Below, piece after piece: positions 41,645 to 53,575 of a stretch of 64,000 bases of DNA. The position numbers were made by a program, and so were the translations under genes. Location: positions 30,700,557 to 30,764,556 of the forward strand of contig CM055096.1 of the NCBI GenBank assembly GCA_029204225.1, given 5' to 3'. Source of the DNA: Diphasiastrum complanatum. Taxonomy: Eukaryota; Streptophyta; Lycopodiopsida; Lycopodiales; Lycopodiaceae. Position 1 is the first letter of the stretch; the number at the start of each line of letters is the position of its first letter. Under the pieces are notes generated by a model. The model searched no databases. It saw only the letters and a list, made by a program, of their open reading frames with translations, and had not been told where the DNA came from.

Positions 41645-42480
41645 ATGTCTCATATAGGTAGCTCTTCATCTTCATAACTAAGTGAAGCTAGAGTCATTGA
41701 CAAGTTCAATGGTTCTAACTTCTACATGTGAAAGTTAAAACTTAGAATGATGTTGATAGATAGAGATCTTTGGAATGTAGTAGAAGGTGCAGACTTGAAA
41801 CCAGAAGATGGTGATCAAGCAAAGGCCTGGAGGATCAATGATTAGAAGGCCCTAGCATGTACCACACTCAATCTGGCCGACTCCCAAATATCTCACGTTA
41901 CCACGTGCAAAACCTCTAAGGAAGCACTTGACTTGTTGTCAAGTCTCTATTAGACTCACAATGTAACCACGAGATTACATCTTAGAAGGAAGTTCTTACA
42001 CTTAGCATGTCTGATTCTACTATCATCACTTCTCACATCAACAGCTTCAAGTCCCTGTTAGATCAGTTATTAACTGTAGGATGTTCTATTCAAGATGATG
42101 ATGTCATTATGACCTTGCTTTCCTCTCTTCCAAAGTTCTATAAGCACTTTGTGGTGATGATCTCCACACAACCCGACCTCACTCTTCAAAAGGTGATCGG
42201 TCATCTTCTTCAAGAAGAAATGCGGAGAAAGACCAGCAGCCTATCCATCAAAGACAAATCCATGGCTCTATACACCAAGAAGAAAGAGTATTCTAAGAGC
42301 AAGAATCAAGTGCAGCAGCAACAGTAGAAGCCTCACACTCAAGGTGAGCATGGTGGATCACGCAAGAAGATTTTTTGCAGATATTTCAAAAGAGCTAATC
42401 ATGACATCAAGGAGTGTTGCATCAAGATCTACAATGAGGCAAAGAAGCAACAACAACAACAGCAGCCAGACTCCTCCAAC
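41645..42480 (+). pseudogene. Copia-7 gag and zinc knuckle
   Basis: Start ATG at 41645 (MSHIGSS). Copia gag features: KFNGSNFYM, then TGA for the conserved Trp, KLKLRMM; then DLWNVVEGAD. Further stops (one again at a Trp-like position, TAG near 41843) and a frameshift lead into the clean frame 42007-42327 (LLDQLLTVGCSIQDDDVI, LLSSLPKFYKHFV). After a TAG comes the knuckle region CRYFKRANHDIKEC, where the second Cys is Phe. Decayed by at least four stops. Confidence 0.88.
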
Positions 42481-43548
42481 ACGACGGAATTCAAGGATTC
42501 AGATACACACTTATTAATGGCTTACAGTAGCAACGAAGACTGTGATAGCTGGTACCTGGACAGAGGTGCTACCCAACACATGACCTCTCGCAAGGAATGA
42601 TTTATGGAGTACACAGCTTATAGTAGAGACCAATTTATCTACCTCGGAGATTCTAGCACCATACACGTGGAAGGCAAAGGAGAAGATCAACTTCAACAAC
42701 GATTTGTTCATTTGTGTTCCTAACGTCTTTCATGTTCCTCAGTTGTCAAAGAACCTGTTATCGGTCTCTAAGATAACTAATAAGGGCTACATTGTTACTT
42801 TCTCATCTGTGCAGTGTACAATACTCGAGGAAGATACTACTCTTACTACATGCACTAGAGTCAAAAATCTTTACGCACTCTCTAATTCAGTTGCATTAGC
42901 TAGTATCTCTAATGAAAATGTAAACGACAGTGATGTTATGTGGCATAGTCAATTTGGACACGTGAATACAAGATTACTTTCTTATATGCTTTGTAATAAT
43001 TTAGTTGACGGTTTGAGTTTCCCATCTTCATTAGAAAGGAAATATTTCTTTGGTGGATCATGCATCTATGGGAAGCACTCTAGAAGCAAGTCTCCAAAAT
43101 CACATTCTATCAAAACAAAGCATGTATTAAATCTTGTACATAGCGATCTCTATGGTCCAATGCCAACTCCGTCATTAGGAGATGCAATCTATTTTATCAC
43201 TTTCATAGATGATTATTCTAGATGGTCTATAGCCATGTTTATTAAGCACAAATCTGAAGCCTTTGAATGCTTCAAGAGATTCAAGGCCATGGCTGAGACA
43301 CAAATATCTAGAAAAGTCAAGGCACTCCGAACTAATGGTGGTGACAAAAACATCTCTAATGAGATGTCCGACTACGTGGCTACAAATGGTATTAGAAGAC
43401 AGTTCACCAATTCCTATTCACCTCAACAGAACGAGATTGCAGAAAGGAAGAATCAAACTCTTCTCAACTCAGCCAGATCCATGCTACATCAAGCACAGCT
43501 ACCTGCGAAGTTCTGGGCAGTAACTACTGCCACAGCCCGTTATGTGTA
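42481..43548 (+). pseudogene. Copia-7 protease and integrase
   Basis: The protease motif appears as WYLDRGATQHMTS (Ser of DSG changed to Arg). After a frameshift the frame 42704-43549 reads NVFHVPQLSKNLLSVSKI, pre-integrase MWHSQFGHVN, and integrase with HSDLYGPMP, FIDDYSRWSIAMFIKHKSEA and SPQQNEIAERKNQTLL. Around the second catalytic Asp it reads LRTNGGDKNIS instead of LRSDNGGEYIS, so that Asp is lost. The frame ends at a TAG at 43548 in place of the usual Leu/Trp region. Enzymatically dead. Confidence 0.9.
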
Positions 43549-44470
43549 GAACAGATCCAGCACCAAAGCCGTCAACAACAAGACTCCTTATGAAGTTTGG
43601 CATGGGCTCAAGCCTAGTGTCAGCCATTTTAAAATCTTTGGTTGTATATGCTTTGTTCACATTCCTAAAAAAATTAGGAAGAAGCTGGATCATAGGACAA
43701 ATAAATATATTTTCATTGGCTATCCTGATGCACATAAAGCTTATAAAGTTTATGATCCATCCACCAATGTAGTATTTGTCTCTAGGGATGTAATATTTCA
43801 AGAGCATACATATCATGATTTCAAACAACCATCGATAAACGATGCTATGTCATTTCATCCTATTTAACGTAGCATGGATTCTTTCAACGTTGATGTTTCT
43901 TCTACAGAACCTACAGCTACAGCTACAGAATTTGAACAGCCGACAATACCTGTCATCAGACCAGACCAAGCTAGCTCAAGCAAATCTGAAGAAATTCAAG
44001 AAGAAGCATCATCGCATTGTAATCAACCCAACATCCGCAGATCCTCACAAACTCTGACAATTCTTGAGAGGTATGCACCTCAATCATTCTGAAACTTCAT
44101 TAGAAGAACCAGAGAGCCTAGCCGAAGCAATTAGCTCCAAGGATGCTATGAAGTGGCAAGAAGCTATGGAAAGTGAGTACAACTCACTTTTGACGAATCA
44201 GACCTGGACACTAGTCGACTTCCCCACTCACAAGAGAGTTATCGACAACAAGTGGATCTTCAAGAAGAAGATCAACTCTGATGGTTCCATTGCAAAATGG
44301 AAAGCACGGTTGGTGGCTAAAGGATTCACTCAAGTCCAAGGAGTGGATTATCAAAAAAATTTCAATCATGTCATCAAGATGTAGTCAATCAGGACTCTGA
44401 TTGCGTTAGCAGCCGCAGAAGACCTCAAAATGCACCAAATGGATGTCAAGACAACATTTCTCAATGGCAA
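43549..44470 (+). pseudogene. Copia-7 integrase C-terminus and RT start, truncated
   Basis: Reads STKAVNNKTPYEVWHGLKPS, FGCICFVHIPKK, IFIGYPDAHKAYKVYDPST, SRDVIFQEH, a stop, linker, then RT blocks LTNQTWTLVDFP, DNKWIFKKKINSDGSIAKWK and ARLVAKGFTQVQG. After a TAG it ends at MDVKTTFLNG. There, at about 44470, LARD-2 sequence begins, with gagctc present at the joint. Everything from YVDD on is lost. Confidence 0.9.
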
Positions 44471-45437
44471 TGAGCTCCCTGAGCTCAGATTTGATCAGTT
44501 CGGCACAGGTATCAAGGCTCCCTAAGCCAAAAGATTTATCGTTTGATTGCCCACTTTATGGTCCACTCCGTGCCTTGTTGCTTCTGCACCTTGATTTCTC
44601 TCCTTGTTCCAGCCTGATCTTGATACTTTTCCATCTTGGCTCTTTAAGGTAGGCAAAGATTGAGTACTCCGCAATGCACCTCTCACTTAGCTTGAAGTAG
44701 CTCTTTAAATTAGCCCAAATGTAACTATTGACCTCATGGAAAGGGTCGCACCAGTTTGATCCGCATCCGAACTATCTCTTCGCGTTTGTTTGAAGCACCA
44801 TGTCCGTCGCGCAAAACTTGACTTTCACAATTCCATCACTGGTCAATTGCCTCATGGTCAAAAACAAGAAGGGTACATCGAGCTTGGCTTCAAGTAGCTC
44901 TCTTTGAATCAGACACATGCACCCAGAGTTTGCATTAGTCCGATCTCAACGCGAACTCCCTTAGCGTCTGTTCGAAATACCAAGTCTCTCATGCAAGACT
45001 CAACTTTCACAGTTCCTTCATTGATCAGCTGCCTTACACGTAACACAAGCCAGTGTACTCATATGTTTCCTCATCATTGCTGGTCCAGAGAAAGCCTATA
45101 ACAAGCTTTCCTTTCCACAACAAAAACTTGTCAACTTATTAGGTCCAAAGTTCGCCAGTCTCCTCGTGTGAGTATGGCTAGGTCACCTTGAATTTGCTCC
45201 CATTTTGATCAACTTTCATTCAAAATTTGCCCCAAGAGAGAGGTGTGTGTGATAGTTCCCCTCCACTTATAAAATCAGCTGATCGGACTTAGAGTGGAGT
45301 TCTTCGGACAAAAAGCCTTTCCAACACTTTGCTTCCCATCTGCTAGAATTATGGCTCGATCCAACTTGTTGCCAATCTCTGAAGAGGATCCTAGTCTTTC
45401 CCCTTTGAGGAAAAATCCAATTGATACTGGATATCAC

Positions 45438-46681
45438 TGTAGCGCAGGCATCCCAAAGGGAGCCGGGAACTACGACTTAGCTTCCCAGCCTTCAATTCTT
45501 GCCATCCAAACCCACTTGACATACAAGCAACCAGCTCGCCAACAACGATCAGACTTAACCAACTTGAAGTTCCAAAAACCAACATTGAGATCCAACCTGG
45601 CGCGATGCCAGATCGGGGGTCCCGATGTGGGTGACTTTCCTCCAAGCAAGCCGCCCGACATACATCAAACTTAACCAACTCGAAGCTTTGTTACAAACGA
45701 GTAACATCCATTCCAAGCAAGCGGTCTGACTTACATCAGACTTAACCAACTGAAAGCTTCATCACGAGCGCTGGAAGCCAACCTGGCGCCACACCAGACT
45801 GGACAGCCATAAACAGGTAACTTCCACCCAAGCAAGCCATCCAACTCAGCCGACAGGTTAGAGCCCGTTCCCCAAGAGCTTAACCCATTCACGTTCATGC
45901 AAGGAACACTCAGAACCACAAGCCGCGACAGATATGGAGACAACCAGTTCCTGAACCAAATGGTCCCGACAGCATACCGCTGGCGCCACGGACCGAATGG
46001 TCCCGACGACATACCACTAGCGTCCTGGGATACGACCCTCAGCTATGTGCCAAGTTAAAAATTTTGAAAACGGCCTTACAACTGGCGGTTTTACCGAACA
46101 CTGAAACCCAGAAGGTAATTAGAGTCAGTTTGAGAAAAATCCCACTTTATTGATAAATCTGAGAAGGTTACATTTCAAGTGTGTGACCGACCCTAGTCTT
46201 CGGGGAGCTAGCATGCCAAGGCGAGAGCCATGACAACATTCCAGCAAGGGAGGCTGAGACTTGGTTAGAGCTCGCCTTGATCGCAACCCGCACTCCTCTA
46301 TAGTATTGGTGTGATTCGGCACCCCCCCTCATACCAAGCACTCTACCCAAGCTGGTAAAGCACGTTTTTCTCTCTCTAGGATTTTCTCTTTCTAGAAAGT
46401 CATTTTCTCTCTCTAGATTTTATTGATCCCCAGGCTTCCTTTAATCATGCCTACATTGTGTGAGGTGATTGCACATCGATCTGAGCTCTCTGGACTCCAC
46501 TAGAACCGATCAAAGATTTTCAGCCATAGGAACTTGGCGCCGGCTGGATTCTGGTCACAGTGGCGCCGGGAGCGGCGCCGGTGCCATTGGCGTCGGGAGC
46601 AGTAGGAGCGCTGCTGGCACCGGGGACATAGCTGGTGCCGATGGCGCCGGAAGTAAAGCTTGTAAAGGTAGCTTTACAACA
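45438..46681 (-). repeat. Solo LTR of the LARD family inserted in LARD-2
   Basis: 1244 bp from TGTAGCGC to TTTACAACA, flanked by a perfect target duplication ATCAC (45433-45437; 46682-46686). Without it the LARD-2 interior is continuous and matches LARD-1. A solo LTR with TSD indicates a complete insertion followed by LTR-LTR recombination. Its GGCGCC block (46533-46655) has several CpG to TpG/CpA changes. Confidence 0.95.
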
Positions 46682-47682
46682 ATCACCCATGCTCAGTGAG
46701 TTTAAGTTCCGAAGGCGGCCATCCCAAAATGAAGACCAACTGCTCCATAGAAGATCTCCCTTGAAATTGCCCTTTCCAACTTTTGACTTCCTGCTTGCGT
46801 CTGGTGGGCATTGTCGCAAATGAAACTAACCCAAGAAACAGGCTAGCCATCCATCCTTTGCAAACATTGAGTCGTTTCGTTGCCGTTCACGTGCGAGTAC
46901 TTGAACTGCAAATCCGCCCCACAGATTCTGTAGTCCTCTTTGTTTGATGGTATCAGCCTTCAAAAGAAAGGTCCCTTCTCGAGCTATCAGCTCCTTGTAT
47001 CACAAGCAATCATGCAAACCAAGCAAAGCACGAGTACTAAGACTCACCATGAATACATACAAGTAAGACACTTAGGCAGGTTTACTAACAAGTAACAAAG
47101 ACAAGGTCTCCCTTTGAGATGGTCATGCCAACGGATCTTTGCCTGGCCACGCCCATACAAATCGATCACAGAATCAGCCGACATAGGACACCCCTCCAAC
47201 TATCCGTGCTTTCACCATTAAGCAGCACATTGCCTCAGTCACGCCCCACCACTTTTTGGTCGATAGCCCTTATAGCTAAACGATCGGCAGCTATCCCGCA
47301 CCGGCAGCTAACCACCCGTGCTATAACCCGAATTCGAGCAGCATCTCTGTATCAATGGTTAACTTGTACAGTTCGAATATGTCGCCCCGCACCCCACAAG
47401 GCACAGACCGTGTTTACACCAACCTAATGGTAGCACACTGCCTCATCTGTCCTACGTGCAGACAGCGCCAGGCCCGAACCGCGAGAACTGACCATGCTTA
47501 CACCTCAAGGGCAGCACCTTGACTCATCAAGTCCCCCGTTCTACCGACCACCCCGACCATGGACACACCCGTGCTTACACTATGGGTAGCACCTTGCACA
47601 ACAGTTGTCTTGATGAACCCCAAACCGTGACCATTTCCGTGAGATCCGCATAGCTGACCGGCCAGTCGGATCTGATACCACA

Positions 47683-47977
47683 TGTAGCGCAGGCATCCCA
47701 AAGGGAGCCGGGAACCACGACTTAGCTTCCCAGCCTTCAACTCTTGCCATCCAAACCCACTTGACATACAAGCAGCCAACTCGCCAACAACGATCAGACT
47801 TAACCAGCTTGAAATTCCGAAAACCAACATTGAGATCCAACCTGGCGCCATGCCAGATCGGGGGTCCCGATGTGGGTGACTTCCCTCCAAGCAAGCCGCC
47901 TGACATACATCAAACTTGACTGACTCGAAGCTTCGTTACAAACGAGTAACATCTATTCCAAGCAAGCGGTCTGACTT
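47683..47977 (-). repeat. LARD-2 5' LTR, partial
   Basis: First ~295 bp (plus-strand view) of the family LTR, next to the PBS. Homology stops at ~47977, after aagcggtctgactt, where sequence related to the Copia-7 LTR follows. Confidence 0.9.
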
Positions 47978-48053
47978 CAATCAGGTTATTGACTAAACAG
48001 AAATCGCTTATAAAGCGAATGACCTTACGGAGTTGAAATCAGTCAGTTTTATA

Positions 48054-48190
48054 AGATTTCAAAGTTCAAATGTCAAGTTTAATAACTTGAAGTCAATGAA
48101 GACTTGGCCATCTTTAACGACTTCCACAAAACTTGCATTTAGAACAAGTCTGCAGAAATACATTGCTTTTTCAACAAACTGCAGAATTAC
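48054..48190. repeat. Fragment shared with the Copia-7 LTR
   Basis: Matches about 40390-40530 (gatttcaaagttca..atgtca, acttggccatctt, cagaaata). It lies between truncated LARD-2 and Copia-8 RNase H. It is probably an LTR scrap; 47978-48053 has no recognised content. Confidence 0.75.
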
Positions 48191-49878
48191 ACGCCAATCT
48201 TTGGGCTAATTGATTGTCACAAAAGATGATTGGACTCTTTGAAAAATCCAGCAAGTGAAGATCCTTGATCATCCTCTTGATCCATACCATCTCCTTTGTG
48301 TAATGTGTAAGAGCTTTGTACTTGGCCTCATTAGATGACAATGAGATAGTGGCTTGTTTCTTCAACATCCATGATATAGCTCCATCACCTATGAAAATAC
48401 AATGAGCACTAATGGATTTCCTATCCATTACATCTTTAGCATAGTCCAAATCTGAAAATCCAAAAAAGATTAGGTGATGATCTCTCATACAATATGCCAA
48501 AATCTTGAGTTCCAATGATGTACCTCAAAACTCATTTTCCTAGCTTCCAATGTTCCTCACTAGGATCTTGCATGAATTGACTCAATCTTCCAACACAATA
48601 GCTTAGATCTGGTCTAGTAATGGTTAGATAGATGAGTGAACCAACTAGCTTTCTATAGAGAGTAATGTCCTCGAAGGATCTTTCATTACCTCTTATAGTT
48701 AGCTTTACATGAGACTCCATAGGTGTATCACTAGCTTTTGCATCTACCATATGAAATCTTTCTAGAATAGAATTAGCATACTTCTCTTGACAAATGAAAG
48801 TAGATTGAAAAGATCTAATTACTTCTATTCCCAAAATGTAATGCAAATTACCAAGATCATGCACCTCAAACTCCTTAAGAGCACTCTTGATATCCTCCAC
48901 ATCTTGATTGTCTCCACCACTCAAGATGATACCACCACATAGATTAGCAAGATGGTAATATCATTTCCAACAAACCTATGATAAAGTGAATGATCTTACT
49001 CACTCATAACAAAGCCTTGAGAGAGTAAAAAAGTGTTTAGCTTAGCATACCAACTCCTTGGTGCTTGCTTAAGGTCATACAAGCTCTTTTGTAGTAGACA
49101 CACATGATTTGGCTTTGTTGATGAAATGTAGCTCTCAAGTTGCTCCATATACACTTCCTCCTCAAGATCACCATTCAAGAAATGTCCATTTGCCATATAT
49201 CCCATCCATAAAGTGTAGCAAGTGAAATGATGACTCGAATGCTTACCATCTTTGCCATGGGTGCAAAGCTCTCATCTTAGTCAATCCCTTGTTGTTGAGC
49301 ATATCATTTTGCCACTAACATTGCCTTGTACTTGTTGATAGATCAATCTTGGTTTGTCGTTACCTTGAAGATCCATTTGCATCCAATAGCTTTCTTGTCC
49401 TTAGGTAACTCCACCAATCTCCATGTTCCATTCCTCATAAGAGCTTGATACTCAAGATCCATTGCTTGGATCCACTCCTCTTCTTTCCTTGCTTGATCTA
49501 TACTTGTAGGTTCATCCAAAGAGGTTAGGAAAGCAACATAATTTCCAGAAACTACTTGCTTACCCTTTTGAACATATGTGAGCCTTGAAGGTAATTGTCT
49601 TTCCCTTGATGTTCTCCTTGGCTTTTGACTTGATGAAGGTCCATCATCATCACCATCCAAAGTAGGATCCTTTTCATCAACATCAAGTATGTTAGATCCA
49701 TCCACATCACCATCAATCATGCTTGAAGACACTTTTGGAATGTTCCCCTCATCAAAGATGACATCTCTACCAACAATCACTTTGTTAGTAGAAGGAATGT
49801 AAACCTTGTAGGCTTTACTCACCTCATATATCCAGCAAAAATGCCTCTTCTTGAAGATGGATCCTCCTTGGTCCTATA
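48185..49878 (-). pseudogene. Copia-8: integrase end, RT and RNase H
   Basis: Minus-strand copia pol fragment. From 49878: KEDPSSRRGIFAGY, SKAYKVYIPSTNKVIVGRDV, linker, EEEWIQAMDLEYQALMRNGT, GCKWIFKVT. After breaks: HFLNGDLEEEVYMEQ, SLYDLKQAPRSWYAKLN. Then SGGDNQDVEDIKSALKEFEV, HYILGIEVI, TRPDLSYCVGRLSQF, and RNase H DVMDRKSISAH, LKKQATISLSSNEAKYKALT, DNQLAQRLACNS. The YVDD block falls in a broken segment near 48925-48990. The integrase is cut at 49878 by the Copia-9 LTR, and RNase H is cut near 48185. Confidence 0.9.
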
Positions 49879-50900
49879 TGTTGGATTTGTTTCCTCTACT
49901 CTCCCAAATTCCATCTTTAATCTGCCTCCATTCATGCTACATATTTACTCGCGTTGTCACGCAGTCTGCATATTAACATGCAAATTCTCACAGGCGATAA
50001 AAGGACGAAAAGCAAAAGCTGACATCACACCCTCTTCACGCTCGTCCCATGCAGCTGCGCTAACACTAGACAACGATTGCATCCACCCACAATCTCATAG
50101 ACAACACATCCACCTTGTACTTTCTTCATCTGCACACCTATAAAATTATGTACATATATATAGAGAGAGAATTAGAGATAATGATTAAGAGGTCGAGTAT
50201 TAGACAATTGAGTCCTGACGAAAGATGAGCAGATGAGAGTGTATGTAGATTAGCATCAGATGCTTATCAGCCAGACAGACGAAGTACATGCCTTGTGCAT
50301 TGATTCTTTATCGTCAGATATAAGGTTTCATTCCTTTACAGATTGAATAAGCTTTGTAGGGCACGCAGTTTCGTCCGCTAATGTCTTGTGCTCTACCGCT
50401 TTATTGACATGTATACTTGATATACTTAATCTGATACAATTCTTTGTTCTGCATCTGTGTTAATATTGCTATGCTTATTATTCATTCTGTCGGATCTTTC
50501 TAGTTTCTCTTTCTAGTAATAGACGACTAACATTTAGTCTTGTCTTTCGCGAATGTTTCACGACTAATTATCAGTCGAGCACTGTCTAGCTCTTTGTGAA
50601 TCATTCGCGACACATAATTTGTCTTTCTATTCACGACAAATTATTATTCTAGCACTTCATTTATTATGTTTGGTTGCGTAATCCATAGTGATCGTGATCT
50701 CCATCACTAAAGTTCTGTTCATTCTGATAGGCATAGTCATGCTTATGGAGAGAGTCGTATAGCTTGTTCCACTGCGCACGAATACTTTCTATTCGAGTTC
50801 GTTTCTCGTTCGTGTTCGTCTTACCCCTTTGAGCTAATTTTTGTTTCTAACATATGACACCTTTATTAAATCTCGTTCCTCTCCCTCTCTCTCTCCAACA
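49879..50900 (+). repeat. Copia-9 5' LTR
   Basis: 1022 bp with inverted ends TGTTGGA/TCCAACA, inserted in Copia-8 integrase and followed by a perfect PBS. It ends in a CT-rich tract (50876-50896). The same LTR in the opposite orientation is at 61951-63042 (Copia-14). Confidence 0.92.
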
Positions 50901-50913
50901 TGGTATCAGAGCT
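50901..50913 (+). other. Copia-9 primer-binding site (tRNA-iMet)
   Basis: TGGTATCAGAGCT directly after the LTR end CCAACA. Complementary to the initiator tRNA-Met 3' end. Confidence 0.95.
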
Positions 50914-51057
50914 ATTTTCATAGCTTGATAAGCTTCCGTAGTACAAGACTCTACTAGCCAATAGAGTAATTGTTTTATGGTTCTGTGTTTTTAGTATTCG
51001 ATTTTCATACCTAAGTCATTGATAGTTTTCCCTATCACTTAGACTAATTGCTCCACA

Positions 51058-51860
51058 TGGATTCCCAAGGGAAAGCCAGTCCTATCATGGACAAGCTTGA
51101 TGGAGCCAATTACCATCTGTGAAAAATCAAGATGAAAACTGTACTAATGGGTAAAGAATTGTATGACATTGTTATAGGTGCAAAAGGGAAGCTCGAAGCA
51201 GACGGCGCAGCAATCGCCAGATGGAAGCTGAAGCATGGAAAGGCTTTCGCGCTGATCATCCTCAACATCATGGATACCCAGATCGTCCACGTATCTGAGG
51301 CTCAGACATTGAAAGAAATCTGGGACATCTTGAGCACACTATACGAAGTGTGAGATATAGCTTCCAAGCTACATCTCAAGAAGAAATTCTACTCCCTCAA
51401 GATGACAAATGATGATTCTCTACAGAATCACATTAATCAATTCAAGAACTACTAAGACAAATGGCCGCTGTCGGATCTGTCATAGACGATCAAGACGCAG
51501 TGATACAACTGCTTACAAGCTTGCCAAGTTCTTACGACAGCTGGGTGATGATCATCACGACTCATCCAGAGTTGACTCTTTCGAGAGTCATCACTATGTT
51601 GTTGCCGGAAGACACGAGGAGGAACGAAGCCTCAAGTTCCTCAACTGATTCTCACGCGTTGTACGCCAACAAGAGCACGACAAAGCAGAAGAAGAAGAAG
51701 GGCTTGAAGCAATCAAAGTCAGACCAGAAACCAGCTCAGCACAAGGAACAATCGAATCCGCAGGCAAAGAAGAAGCTAATCTGCAGATACTACAAACGAA
51801 ACAACCACTAAATACAAGACTACCAAATACTTCAAGCGAAAAACAATAGCAAGGGGCAGT
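51058..51860 (+). pseudogene. Copia-9 gag
   Basis: ATG at 51058 (MDSQGKASPIMDKLDGANYH), 145 bp after the PBS. The conserved Trp of the NY..WK motif is TGA. The frame 51132-51353 continues (VLMGKELYDIVIG, EIWDILSTLYEV), then a TGA. After a shift, 51461-51811 reads DDQDAVIQLLTSLPSSYDSW and a Lys/Gln-rich part ending at CRYYKRNNH, a damaged zinc knuckle followed by TAA. Typical copia gag order; at least three stops and one frameshift. Confidence 0.88.
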
Positions 51861-52950
51861 CGAATCAAGTGGCAAATGCAGCTGCACAAGCTCCACAGCC
51901 TATTCAAGAAGCAAATCATGATTCCTTCATGACCAGCCATCAAGGAGCATATGGCGACAGTTCTTGGTTCCTAGATTTTGGAGCCACTCAACATATGACT
52001 AGCCTCATTGACTGTTTTGAGTCCTACACACCTTATAGTACCCATAAATATGTCCACCTTGGTGACAATAGCACACATGCTATTAAAGGTGAAGATACTG
52101 TAAGATTAAGCTTTGCTAATGATCAATCTAAGCTACTCTCAAAAGTCCTTTATGTACCAAACAACTCTGCTCTCTATAAGCAAAATCACAGATCTAGGAC
52201 ACAGAGTAGAATTTGAATGTGATTAGTGTAAAGTAGTTGATAGGATAGGCAAGATCCTAGCACTTGAAAAGAGGCATGGATACTTATACAAATTGAGTCA
52301 TTGTTTTTTTGCCTCTAGTCAGGCTCTCAGTACTTCAATTCATTCAAATAAAGGTTTACTTAGGCATTATAGACTTGGTCATTTATATGCTGCTGTACAA
52401 CGAATGTCTAGAAAATCTATTGTTTTTTATCTCAACTATCCTCATGAAAAGGTCGAGTTACCTATCTATCAAGGCTGTCTAGTTGGTATATAGACTAGAA
52501 ACCATTCAAGTGAAGCCATTGGCTAGAGGATTGCTAGATTTTGTACATTCAGAGTTTTGTGGCCTGATGAAAAATCCTTCGCTGAAGGATGCCAAGTATT
52601 CTATAGCCTTTATTGATGAATTTTCTAGAAGAACTATGGTGTATGTCATAAAGAAGAAATCAGAAGCCTTTAGCCGCTTTAGAATCTTCAAGGAGCGTGC
52701 AGAGAAGGAGACTGGAAAGACGATCAAGGCCCTCAGGTCAGACAATGGTGGAGAATATATCTCTATCGAGTTTAAGGAGTACTGCCAAAACCAAGGCATT
52801 GAGTAGCAATTCATCACTCCTTACAGTCCTCAATCTAATGGCTTAGCCGAGAGGAAGAACCATATTCTGGTTGAATCTACCAAATGTATGTTCCAAATCC
52901 ACATAATATCCAAGCTTTGGGTTGTAGCTTTAAGTGGAGGAAACTTAGAT
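51861..52950 (+). pseudogene. Copia-9 protease and integrase, truncated
   Basis: Protease motif WFLDFGATQHMTS (Ser of DSG is Phe) at ~51965. The post-protease stretch (VHLGDNSTHAIKGEDTVRLS) follows, then a weak pre-integrase (HYRLGHL, 52293-52493). The integrase core is 52483-52806: FVHSEFCGLMKN (the first catalytic Asp is Glu), FIDEFSRRTMVYVIKKKSEA, LRSDNGGEYIS. A TAG at 52804 is followed by SPQSNGLAERKNHI. Homology ends at about 52950, where a different copia begins. Inactive. Confidence 0.88.
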
Positions 52951-52954
52951 CTCA

Positions 52955-53575
52955 ATGTCTCCATGGAGGTCCTTAAGAAGCAGACTTGAGCCTTTGAGTC
53001 TCACTTATGATGAAAGAAAAAGAAAGTGGAAGGTGGTAATATCGCTCATGCTCTCTTTACATTCTGTGATGAGCCTAAGTGTAAATGAAACATTAGATTC
53101 TAAATATTGGCATGAAGCAATGATCTTAAAATTCACCTTAATACCTTTCTTTTATCACTTGTATTCACCTTAAGTGATTATGATCCTTCATTGTACTTTA
53201 GTTTTTATGATGGTGACATTGTAATACTTGTACTTTATATAGATGACAAAATATTTTGTGGAGACAATGTCAATCTCATTGATGAAGCTAAGATGGCATT
53301 GTGTAGGGAGTTTAAAATGCAAGATCTTTGCTCGTTACACTATATTTTGGGCATTGAAGTAGTTACAACTTGTAAATATAGCTTCATTTTTCAATTCAAG
53401 TATTCTACAATTCTTAAAAAGTTCAATATGGATATGTGCAAGAAAGGAGAAACTCCAATGCAACATTGTGCAAGCCTGATCCAATAAGAGGTGATGAAAT
53501 ATCCTTCCAAGGACATCACACTCTATAGGAGTCTCATAGGGTCCTTGATTTGGCTCACTATTACTAGACCAAATC
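52955..53575 (+). pseudogene. Copia-10a: RT/RNase H fragment
   Basis: Opens with the integrase-RT linker (SRLEPLSLTYDERKRKWKV, KYWHEAM) and skips the early RT. It then reads YFSFYDGDIVILVLYIDDKI (YVDD changed to YIDD), FKMQDLCSLHYILGIEV, MCKKGETPM, and KDITLYRSLIGSLIWLTITR. It stops in the TRPN motif, where gag of a copia starts on the same strand at ~53576. Short, multiply broken fragment. Confidence 0.85.

Larger units (their letters stand above)
44471..47977 (-). mobile_element. LARD-2: second copy of the non-coding element, truncated, with nested solo LTR
   Basis: Interior matches LARD-1 from about 34753 (tgagctccctgagctc) to the PBS, here gatctgatacca at 47669-47680 (one mismatch), followed by a partial 5' LTR (47683 to ~47977). 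The left LTR and first ~370 bp of interior are missing. The interior is split at 45437/46682 by a complete LTR of the same family. Only one unit of the 250-bp repeat of LARD-1 is present. Substitutions, many at CpG, make it older than LARD-1. Confidence 0.9.
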
